From assembly GCA_030849065.1 (NCBI GenBank), contig JASAON010001520.1:1-46382 (forward strand): DNA of 46,382 bases, given 5' to 3'. The position numbers and the translations under genes are program-made. The DNA comes from Jaenimonas drosophilae (Eukaryota; Euglenozoa; Kinetoplastea; Trypanosomatida; Trypanosomatidae). The notes beneath the pieces were generated by a model. It was not told the DNA's origin. It did no database searches and saw nothing but the letters and a program-made list of their open reading frames with translations. Shown here in pieces: positions 39,801-46,382 of the stretch; position 1 is the first letter of the stretch, and the number at the start of each line of letters is the position of its first letter.

Positions 39801-42800
39801 GATGGATGATCATCATCGGGGTGATGGAACCCCACGTGCAGCATCACTCCCAGTCCGTGGACGTACGAAGCCACTCTCTGCCAAGGCAAAGAAAACAAGA
39901 AAGGGAGTAGATGATGATGCTGCAACACCAACACCCCATGAAGCACCGTCGCCCTCACGTCGTGCATCCACGCAGCCACCTCCTTCATGTCAGCTGATCG
40001 ATCTCTACACGAATGATGATGGATGGATTAATCCGCATCATCTTCTTCACCGACCACCTAACTCAGCGGAGATGAGCGCAATTTGGAAGAATCATCCTGG
40101 CAGTGACAGTGTACGTGAGTTCGTCTCTACATCTGCACGTGATGTTCTTGTGGATGTGCCAATTCCGGAAGCAACAGAAGAAGATGATGCACCGGCACCA
40201 GCTGATACATCGTCTCAACGAAGGGAGGCTTCTTCATCGGATGCGAGTATTGTTGGTGTGGAGGTGGTTGGAGATGTGCAGCATCACGATGCTGTTGATG
40301 CTCCACGTGCTGGCTCATCTCCTCGCCCGAACAAAACGCCGAAGAAGCAGCCGTCTTCTGCATCACGTTCTTCTGATGTTGCCCAGCCAACTTGCGCATC
40401 ACCAACGAAGAGCAGCCAGCCAACCACGCCAAGAACTTCAAAGCCGAAGAACGTCGAGGATCCAACACACCAGCGTAGGCGTCGACGACGCAATCCTCCA
40501 CCTCATGACGGTACACCAACAACCACAACATCACCATCGAAGCCAACAGTGACTGCTGCGGATGAGCCTCCGCCCAACAACGACAACAACAACAACAATG
40601 ATGGTTCTGGTGATGAAGATGAGGTTTGGATTGATCCTACAACTCTTGTCCATGCGCCACCCTCCACACATCACCGGCCTCCTCAATGGGAGCACTACAT
40701 CATCAGTGCATCGCGCCAACAACACACTACGAAGGAGGAGGAGGATATCAACACACCCATGAGCTCACGACGACGACCCACAACTCGTGACGCTGAGACG
40801 AAGAGGGCTGGAAAACAGAAGAAAACCAAAAAGCCAACGTCACCACGAAGTCGGTCCTCCACGCAACGCACGAATCCTCTGGCAACACCGTCATCCACGT
40901 CGGCGCCAACATCCGCAGGCTCCACATCATCTCCACGTCGCCCCACGAAGAATGCTGATGCTGCTTCACCACGTAGTGCCACTCAGCCACCGCATCCGGA
41001 ACGTCCACGGAGATTATCATCATCCTCGGCACGTCAGACGATGTTGCCGCCACAACCTCTGGAGGAGGTACGACCGCCATCCATCTCAACGGTGGCGTCG
41101 TGGGAGCACACGGCATCACCGCACGATGATCTTCCACCACCATCTCCAGGAGCTCCATCATCCTCATCTACGCCCACCAGCCAGTCAAAGGCAGCCAAGG
41201 AGGCCAATGATGTTATTGCGGAAGATGTGAAGCCGGGCCACGCACATCGCCGTCATCGCACCAGGAAGCACGCGCATCGTGCCCCATCCACATCATCATC
41301 GGTCTCGGATCATGCCGTGATGGCCGACGTGGGCAGCCGCCGAAGCAAACGAAGCCAACACGTGGAGGACAAGCTCACGGAAGCACCCACCCCAGACGAA
41401 CATCTTCGTCTAACAGCAACGACAGCGTCACCATCATCATCATCATCATCTCCACGCCACATGCATCATCGACGTCGTCGCCATCGTTCCAAAGCATCAC
41501 AGACAACCACAAAGAGGCAATCTTCTGCATCTTCTCTGCCCGCATCCCGCAGTCGTGCATCATCATCATCTTCATCAGACGACGATGATGATCATCATCC
41601 AGTTTCGTCGCAGAAGAAGCGTTTGATGGAGCGCAGCAATCATAATCCGTTGTTGGCTTTCGTTCGTAGTTATGTGGAGATGGATCCTGTGGCTGAGATA
41701 CGTAGTGCTCGCCATAAGTCGCATCGCCAGCCACATCGTCGTGGAGATGAGGAAGAAGAAAACGATCATGCACAACACAACGCCACACAACTGGAGCCGA
41801 AACCTGCAGGAAAAAAACATCGACGACGTCGCAGACGCGTGCCATCGTCGCCGTCATCGGTTGATGTTGATGATGATCCAAAGACACCACGACGCATGAG
41901 CCGCACATGCTCTCCCCCGCATGCCACTAGTTTTCCATCCTCGGCAACACCACGCTCACGTAGTGCCACCGCATCTCCACCTTCCGCACCACGTGTGAAT
42001 GATGATCATCATCACCGACGACGACGACGTACACAACGACCTCACTCATCACGTTCTCGTCGAGATGCATCGCTGCAGTGGTCTGCGCATAGCAGCAAGA
42101 GCAACATATCTCGATCAACCATATCTTCACGATCATCATCCCCCTCACCAAGCTGCCACGATGCATCAACGCAGTGGTCGGCGCCCGTGAGTAGCTCCAG
42201 CAGTGACCACGTGCATAACGAAGCCCCACGTAAAGTTGTTGGCCCACGCATCAAAATGCACGCAAAGAAGCTCCAGTGGACCACATCCCCATCCAAACAA
42301 TCACGTCGTGCGCACATGCACAATCCATCGACGCAACACGCTGCACGTCGTAGCAGCCCCCGTGGTGTGGTGGGAAATGAAGAGATGGATCATCCGCAAC
42401 ATCATCCTACACAACCCACGAAGAAGAAAAGAATCAAGAAGAGAAGAGCGAAGGATGCTTCTGCATCTCCACGCTCACGTGAAGAAGCGACACAGTACTC
42501 CGCACGCGTCAGCCCACACACCTTTGATCGATCTTCGTCACGTGGAGATGAATACAATGCATGGTCAGCACGAACGAGCCCGTTGAGCTCCAACAGCAGC
42601 CACTCACCATTACGACGTGCGCGGGAGCGTCGTCGCTACCACGACGGCCGTCGCTCAGCACGTACATCCCCGAAGGAACATCTCCTCATTCACCATCATC
42701 ACCAACAACAGAAACAGCGTCGGCGCATATCTTCCTCACGTGCTGGATCATCCTCGTCATCCTCCAGTGATGCAAGCCAACGTGGGCCCTATTTTGTATA

Positions 42801-43548
42801 CCACAGCCGAGCTCAACTGCGACGCGTGGGCGGGGCTTCACGAAACGGTCGTGGAGGTGGCCGCTATCACCGACCACATCCACGTCAGGTGGTGGCCAAC
42901 ACACAAAATGTGTGGGCCCGTCTCTCCGCATCTTCACACGCACCAACGATTCGCCGACGTGTGGCACACGCAACACTGCGCCCCTTCTACACGGGCGCGC
43001 TTGCTGTACCACCATCCACGAAGATGGCCGTGGTACATGATGAGGTGCGCTCACCACGAAAATCACCGCTTCCGGGGTGTGTGGTGGGTGGTCGCCGTCG
43101 TGGGGATGTTGGCGTTGGTGCTGCATCACCATGTGGACGCGTGCATCATCAGGTAGTGAAGCGAAAGGGTGGTGCTGCAGAGGATCGCCATCATGGCGCG
43201 GCACCTCTCGTGAAGGATGAAGGCAGCGCCACATCCTCTCCACGACCACTGCTGCGCATCAGCAAACGTTCGTTGGCCATGTACCGCCCCTACTTTCATG
43301 CTCCACCAATGCCAGCTGCTATGCGTTTACAACATCCGTCACGGCCACTACGACGTCAGTCAAAGCGTCGGGGTGAGGCATCACGTAGAATGCGTGTTCC
43401 TGCTGCGCCAACATCATCATCGCCACACAAGATGGCGCACAAGTCGCGGGCCAAGATGAGAATGGAGGAGGAGGTTGATCCGTACGAGCACCTCCTCAGG
43501 CGGCATGGATTCTGGGGTGAAACTAACAGTGCCATGCTTGTTTTGTGA
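36865..43548 (+). CDS. Giant Ser/Arg/His-rich disordered protein (2227 aa)
   Basis: 2227 residues from ATG 36865, with no recognised domain. The chain is dominated by Ser, Pro, Thr, Arg, His, Asp and Lys, with many homopolymer Ser and Asp runs, clusters of RRRR/KKKR and asparagine/histidine stretches. It is almost certainly disordered over most of its length. Two ordered-looking islands share a motif: Trp1054 in DDGWINPHHLLHRPP and Trp1255 in EDEVWIDPTTLVHAPP. Near residues 1734-1935 a short motif of the form A-S/T-x-Q-W-S-A recurs. A less repetitive C-terminal segment (from about residue 1975) ends EHLLRRHGFWGETNSAMLVL. The very high positive charge is compatible with RNA, DNA or microtubule binding, or a cytoskeletal scaffold. 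This is inference. Confidence 0.8.
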   Translation: MQPFRRPLQRPSTSTPRDDHDDASATHDANTNHASKTLTVDTGTLSPLCSSTEEAFTPAPMSSAVSSLRSPREGTLPYDGSGSPSRASINTPITNRTNANTTIHSSSCNSVHEEEQPPQRSSGNDSSEEGGVRMSARERVVKVSEEVVRLASPPPQGKGAKKKKGQAPSSSASSSRSSSSARPVANKSKTTPPRTTSPRGARAPTTKTSKSITPILSSRPNSASPVDVADVQALITNGLSGQRPPRGRRPPLHASASNNSDQKEPAAVSSPTRCEVENDVGAWMESSTDATRDRQSLEALREQLASGLRLSSSSSSSGSVRGRRAAVPHYAVATNEAAVGRLRAVDVLASSTTNSAAASITTAPPQRDAAADATHNNSDEHHDDGIRSSSPPSLAASDHNAVSAPSMMEAPTPPQQPPLVPADVRLANDVDGQGPLGRQTTPPFGTSADRLGISMSSSGTELLASEHILPHSGSDILASFNTLHSTVHPPDDAVVVVPSTATFATSSPPRMDELDGSVGGRRHHPPPMDSQRKTSNHHQHDDPYARAVQQHLDENDQQRFRPKGSCDSELVSATLRPQSVLEMDGGAATTSSRPTSSLVPTTSTITLHGSNKTSSSSSPKATAKTATSSPDVVVNAQSGTPHQHGSSSSFHDDDASNTMAGREKKHDRSSLSAMDAASSSTPSPPLLPNDAVHAEDVDASTHQQPPTHRGLQAALLANRDPHLRTQRQELSPHGDDVVGAAPIHIRDNNSNKEDEENMLVVYPHSNKVGLHHRNTSKPTQFRSASVDVAKASSARRHHMDAAQTTSPHDAHNPRASSAPSSPLRRRNTPTPLAESRYSGIAESPSLNSIELTTQKRNTATNVSHNNHHNNNTHVHERPGSKTRVYGARLPAYKGPSASSRSQKDPSSTETTPPTSAKDARRDVVHADAAPRLDGGSSASQHQDGVQEKKHPARSPSTMANTPLAPSTSTKKKTMKNANKMDDHHRGDGTPRAASLPVRGRTKPLSAKAKKTRKGVDDDAATPTPHEAPSPSRRASTQPPPSCQLIDLYTNDDGWINPHHLLHRPPNSAEMSAIWKNHPGSDSVREFVSTSARDVLVDVPIPEATEEDDAPAPADTSSQRREASSSDASIVGVEVVGDVQHHDAVDAPRAGSSPRPNKTPKKQPSSASRSSDVAQPTCASPTKSSQPTTPRTSKPKNVEDPTHQRRRRRRNPPPHDGTPTTTTSPSKPTVTAADEPPPNNDNNNNNDGSGDEDEVWIDPTTLVHAPPSTHHRPPQWEHYIISASRQQHTTKEEEDINTPMSSRRRPTTRDAETKRAGKQKKTKKPTSPRSRSSTQRTNPLATPSSTSAPTSAGSTSSPRRPTKNADAASPRSATQPPHPERPRRLSSSSARQTMLPPQPLEEVRPPSISTVASWEHTASPHDDLPPPSPGAPSSSSTPTSQSKAAKEANDVIAEDVKPGHAHRRHRTRKHAHRAPSTSSSVSDHAVMADVGSRRSKRSQHVEDKLTEAPTPDEHLRLTATTASPSSSSSSPRHMHHRRRRHRSKASQTTTKRQSSASSLPASRSRASSSSSSDDDDDHHPVSSQKKRLMERSNHNPLLAFVRSYVEMDPVAEIRSARHKSHRQPHRRGDEEEENDHAQHNATQLEPKPAGKKHRRRRRRVPSSPSSVDVDDDPKTPRRMSRTCSPPHATSFPSSATPRSRSATASPPSAPRVNDDHHHRRRRRTQRPHSSRSRRDASLQWSAHSSKSNISRSTISSRSSSPSPSCHDASTQWSAPVSSSSSDHVHNEAPRKVVGPRIKMHAKKLQWTTSPSKQSRRAHMHNPSTQHAARRSSPRGVVGNEEMDHPQHHPTQPTKKKRIKKRRAKDASASPRSREEATQYSARVSPHTFDRSSSRGDEYNAWSARTSPLSSNSSHSPLRRARERRRYHDGRRSARTSPKEHLLIHHHHQQQKQRRRISSSRAGSSSSSSSDASQRGPYFVYHSRAQLRRVGGASRNGRGGGRYHRPHPRQVVANTQNVWARLSASSHAPTIRRRVAHATLRPFYTGALAVPPSTKMAVVHDEVRSPRKSPLPGCVVGGRRRGDVGVGAASPCGRVHHQVVKRKGGAAEDRHHGAAPLVKDEGSATSSPRPLLRISKRSLAMYRPYFHAPPMPAAMRLQHPSRPLRRQSKRRGEASRRMRVPAAPTSSSPHKMAHKSRAKMRMEEEVDPYEHLLRRHGFWGETNSAMLVL
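41430..41451 (+). repeat. CAT/TCA microsatellite within the giant gene
   Basis: Seven consecutive CAT-type triplets, read in frame as TCA and so encoding poly-Ser. Similar but shorter TCA/ATC and GAT runs occur through 37360-42120. Confidence 0.7.
42064..42680 (+). repeat. Degenerate short motif repeated within the giant protein
   Basis: In frame, the segment encodes DASLQWSAHSS (from 42064), DASTQWSAPVSSS (from 42160), LQWTTSPSK (about 42271), PSTQHAARRSSPR (about 42324), EEATQYSARVSP (about 42481), YNAWSARTSP (about 42552) and RRSARTSPKE (about 42648). The spacing is irregular, about 20-50 residues. The shared core is an aromatic residue followed by Ser-Ala and a Ser-Pro site, often with Gln just before the aromatic. 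Confidence 0.65.
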
Positions 43549-44185
43549 CGCACAACCGCACAATCATGGAGATGCTCGTGTACGTCATCTAGTGTATGTG
43601 CAAGTGAAGTACGCGACACTATTTTTCTTTTTTTTGTGTGTGTGTTTAGACGACGTTGTTGGCTCACCTCCCTGCTGTTTTCTCTTTTGTTTTCATCGAC
43701 GTCTTGTGGATGTACCATCATCACCACACGGGAACAGAACGCTTCCACCATTACAACTTAGGATGCTATGCAAAAGCAGTAGTTGGAGGCATGATTATAG
43801 AGTTAGACGAGGGCATGGCCCTCACCCACACAAGTGTTTGCCGTGCGTGGAGATGAGAAACCACATAATCGTGGTGATAATTTTTTTCCATCTATGTTTT
43901 TTTGTTCTTTGCGTCTGTGTTGTTGTTGTTTTCTCCTCCTCTTTCTTGATGTGTCTCACCGGCACGTTTGCTACGTAAGGTGGCACCGAGGCTGGCTAGA
44001 ATGCCAGGAATGGTATCAACCTCGTATCGCTAATCCCAATGACAACAAGATGATTATGATCATGATGATGTATGTGCAACAACACAAGCATCGACCTCTC
44101 TTTCATGTGTGTCAGTGTGAATGCTCTTCTTCATCTTATTGATTTTGTTTTATCTGCTGCAGGACATACAGCCGCACCCGCATTC
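43549..44185 (+). other. Intergenic spacer
   Basis: T-rich runs occur near 43620-43640 and 43890-43960. The stretch ends in an excellent acceptor (TTTTGTTTTATCTGCTGCAG) at 44162. No gene is called before 44186. Confidence 0.45.
44143..44162 (+). promoter_or_regulatory. Candidate polypyrimidine tract and splice acceptor
   Basis: GATTTTGTTTTATCTGCTGC followed by AG at 44161-44162, 23 bases before the ATG at 44186 of a small open frame. Confidence 0.5.
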
Positions 44186-44536
44186 ATGGTTGTAGTTGCT
44201 CGTCACCCACACCCGCACAACTCCTTTCACCCTCACCTCCCCCGACTGGCCCCATACAGAGATTGGCACTGCAGGCGGCCCTTCAGTCTGCGATTTCGGC
44301 ATCGTGAGCACATTCATTATCATCAGCAACAGCAACGCACAAATTCGTTTCTTCTTCGTCATCACCATCAACCACAACACTATCAACAAAATTCCTTTGT
44401 TGCCGTTGTTTTTCATCTCTTGTTGATCATCGTCACGTGGTGCAGAAAGCGTTGTGTGGCTACGCTCACGCAGCTGCATCGACTGTGGCTTAATCTTGTT
44501 TCGGTACTACTTCGATTGGTGCGACTGAGTCGCTGA
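44186..44536 (+). CDS. Candidate small single-span membrane protein
   Basis: 116 residues from ATG 44186 to TGA at 44536; an earlier in-frame ATG at 44072 lies before the acceptor. The N-terminal 75 residues are rich in His, Arg, Gln and Pro. They are followed by one hydrophobic segment (SFVAVVFHLLLIIVTWC) and a basic, Leu-rich tail (RLWLNLVSVLLRLVRLSR) that could be amphipathic. Support is positional: it starts just after a good splice acceptor and stops just before the next gene's pyrimidine tract, filling the space exactly. Against it, no family is recognisable and the His/Gln composition resembles neighbouring low-complexity sequence. It could instead be the leader or an upstream exon-like part of the next gene. 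Confidence 0.4.
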   Translation: MVVVARHPHPHNSFHPHLPRLAPYRDWHCRRPFSLRFRHREHIHYHQQQQRTNSFLLRHHHQPQHYQQNSFVAVVFHLLLIIVTWCRKRCVATLTQLHRLWLNLVSVLLRLVRLSR

Positions 44537-44540
44537 AATT

Positions 44541-44564
44541 GTTGTTTTTTTTCTTTTTGTGCAG
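44541..44564 (+). promoter_or_regulatory. Strong polypyrimidine tract and splice acceptor, 2 bases from an ATG
   Basis: TTGTTTTTTTTCTTTTTGTG then CAG at 44562-44564, with the ATG of the next gene at 44567. It is one of the cleanest acceptors in the window. Confidence 0.6.
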
Positions 44565-44566
44565 AT

Positions 44567-46030
44567 ATGCTGGAGAATCCAGATGATGATGATGATGATG
44601 TACAACGAAGAGCATTTTCCGCGACACGAGCACCTTACACCCCAACACCCCCGTGCGACGTACGACGATCTCCACAGAGGAGTTGTAGTGCCAAGACACC
44701 AACACAACCAACATCATCACGTAGATGTTTCCATGCAAAGCAACTTTCACCGCTCAACGCGGAGGAGATTGCGGGTCATCGTGCTCGCCCGCCATCCACC
44801 ACACGTACCCCTTCCAGCGCACCGATTCGAAGCAACATTCGTCACACGCATGCCACACACCGCACACCACCACGTACGCTGAACCAACCTTCCTCAACAC
44901 TGGCTCGACGAGCACAAAGCACCTCTGCCGTACCAAGACACAGTACACGCCCGCACACCCGCTCTCTTTCTCCCATCCCAACCACATATGCAGCTTCTGG
45001 TTCATCTACGCCAACCACTACGGCTACCCCGCTGGTGTACGATGCCCTCATGTACGCCACCCCCTTCCCTCACACCAAAACCGTGGACGGACGGCCTCAG
45101 CGGCAATGTGATCGACTGCGTCCCATTTCATCCGGATGCAGCATTCAATACCACAGCAGCGATGATAATCGCTCGCAAGATACGGCGAGCTCACGTAGGT
45201 GTCTGAGTCGCTCAGAGCGACTACATCAACGTGAGGATGCCTTCATCAAGCTTAATCATCATCATACGCCAATCACCATCACGGAGGTTCAGAGCTTTCA
45301 TGATTTTCTGATTTCTGGTGATGTGAAGGCGGCGGCGGTACGTGGTGATGTGGAAGCTCGTCGATCCGCACGTCTTGCACATGACCGGTACCGCAGCCGC
45401 TCCTCTATCCTTCGCTCTGCCTCTTCTGCTGCAACCACGGCCAACAACAGCCGAGCACATACCCCACGCCTCACGCCGTTGAGGGAGCCGACTCCATCCA
45501 CTTCGCAGACGCCGCTCATCACGCGACGGCGTCGCTCTAATTTCACCCCCACCCCACCAGAATCTGTACGTTGCGCATCATCATCAACAACTTCAACACA
45601 AGGTCGTGCACGAATTGTGTTGCCTGACGTGAATCCAAGAATGGAAGATGACCCACCACGAAAGCGCATCTCATCACGCTCACGTCTTGTTTCTCCTTTG
45701 CCGTTGCCTACACGTGAGGCACCGCCGCATTCGCCTTCGAACTCCACCAACTCCAGCACGCGGTCGCACTCACGCAGCTCCAGTCGGGCAGTTATTTCGT
45801 GTCAGCGGATTGATGATTACGTGCACCTCCACAACAACAACATGCCTACCGACGCAGCCGGTGTACATGGCCTCCACTTTTTCATCGACAATGGGGATGC
45901 CGTTGTTCTGGAGGAGCAACATCACGTCTCTCCGCGCCATGTGCATGCATCAACACAGCGCCACCGCTCACACCACCCCCAACGCTCTGTTGATGTATCT
46001 CCCCCTCCCCCACTTCCTCCATCAACGTGA
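44567..46030 (+). CDS. Ser/Thr/Arg/Pro-rich disordered protein
   Basis: 487 residues from the ATG at 44567, two bases after a strong acceptor AG. It begins with an acidic run (ENPDDDDDDVQ, from a GAT repeat) and continues with Thr/Pro/Arg/Ser-rich disordered sequence. A possibly folded helical island spans about residues 220-270 (LNHHHTPITITEVQSFHDFL, then GDVKAAAVRGDVEARRSARL). A second island near the C-terminus (about 410-450) contains ISCQRIDDYVHLHNNN and GLHFFIDNGDAVVLEEQHH. The composition resembles the giant protein upstream, and both contain Cys-Gln-x-Ile-Asp. If the leader really is two bases, a later ATG could be used, but the next in-frame Met is far inside. No family recognised. 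Confidence 0.75.
   Translation: MLENPDDDDDDVQRRAFSATRAPYTPTPPCDVRRSPQRSCSAKTPTQPTSSRRCFHAKQLSPLNAEEIAGHRARPPSTTRTPSSAPIRSNIRHTHATHRTPPRTLNQPSSTLARRAQSTSAVPRHSTRPHTRSLSPIPTTYAASGSSTPTTTATPLVYDALMYATPFPHTKTVDGRPQRQCDRLRPISSGCSIQYHSSDDNRSQDTASSRRCLSRSERLHQREDAFIKLNHHHTPITITEVQSFHDFLISGDVKAAAVRGDVEARRSARLAHDRYRSRSSILRSASSAATTANNSRAHTPRLTPLREPTPSTSQTPLITRRRRSNFTPTPPESVRCASSSTTSTQGRARIVLPDVNPRMEDDPPRKRISSRSRLVSPLPLPTREAPPHSPSNSTNSSTRSHSRSSSRAVISCQRIDDYVHLHNNNMPTDAAGVHGLHFFIDNGDAVVLEEQHHVSPRHVHASTQRHRSHHPQRSVDVSPPPPLPPST
44582..44600 (+). repeat. GAT microsatellite encoding poly-Asp
   Basis: Six GAT triplets in frame at the start of the disordered protein, directly downstream of its ATG. Confidence 0.75.
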
Positions 46031-46382
46031 AGGCGATCCACCCCACGCAGCTCCCGTTTACACGCCGCCTTTAACGTCATGTTACTTTGTATCTTTCTCA
46101 ACCTCTTCATGCATTTCTTGTACTCGTGTTTTTACTTGTTGCTTATACAATGTGTGCCAAGTACGTGTATCTAATTGTGTATATATACGTTTGTATGTAT
46201 GGATGCGTGAGTGCTCATGTGTATGCATATCCCTCAGGGTGTACATTCTGCAACTGGGAAAGGGAAGTTGTGGTGCATACACTTCAGCATGCAGCGGCAA
46301 ATACAGGTTTTTTTTCTTTACAAACGTATGCATACTTGTGTGTATACTTGTGTACCAACTACATATATAAGGCTACTACAGT
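46031..46382 (+). other. 3' flank at the window end
   Basis: T-rich 3' UTR-like sequence with TATATA/GTATGT repeats near 46175-46205 and 46320-46370, including a T-rich run at 46305-46318. No gene is seen before the end of the window. Confidence 0.45.

Noticed and set aside
41430..41451. Trinucleotide run as a possible CRISPR or satellite array
   Set aside because: It is a simple in-frame serine-codon microsatellite without spacers.
41375..41908. Long - strand open frames within the giant gene
   Set aside because: The trinucleotide-rich composition leaves all frames open. The translations are poly-Met/Asp/His and reflect the repeat, not a gene.

Overview
The window looks like a stretch of kinetoplastid nuclear chromosome, from a trypanosomatid or a close bodonid relative; species cannot be resolved from sequence alone. 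All convincing genes are intronless and on the + strand. Most are preceded by a pyrimidine-rich tract and an AG, as expected for trans-spliced polycistronic transcription. TAA, TAG and TGA all act as stops. The family content fits: a leishmanolysin (GP63) protease, a tandem pair of prostaglandin F synthase-type aldo-keto reductases, and a compact WGR-PRD-catalytic PARP. Start codons were placed at in-frame ATGs downstream of likely splice acceptors; longer readings that begin at TTG or GTG were not used.

Layout. 1-8.6 kb: the 3' end of an unidentified gene, a Ser/Thr-rich protein, a 1146-residue HEAT-like helical protein and two intact AKR genes. 8.6-18.5 kb: a decaying tandem array whose repeating unit appears to be a divergent cullin plus a PIN-domain nuclease. 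It holds a remnant cullin 3' tail, a 24-codon PIN remnant, a near full-length but frameshifted and N-terminally truncated cullin copy, then one intact cullin (1146 aa, conserved neddylation lysine) and one intact PIN gene. 19-24.5 kb: a CorA-like divalent cation transporter, a PARP-like protein with no catalytic domain, and an intact PARP. 25-34 kb: a low-complexity tail-anchored protein, a large LRR protein and a membrane-anchored leishmanolysin. 34-46 kb: a run of Ser/His/Arg-rich, mostly disordered proteins, including one of 2227 residues with short internal repeats, plus a candidate 116-residue membrane protein.

Neighbouring genes in such polycistronic units usually do not share a pathway, so context says little about function except for the tandem duplicates. 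The three most interesting loci are the cullin/PIN cassette array, the non-catalytic PARP paralogue next to its enzyme, and the repeat-bearing disordered giant. No tRNA, rRNA, CRISPR or intact mobile element was seen.
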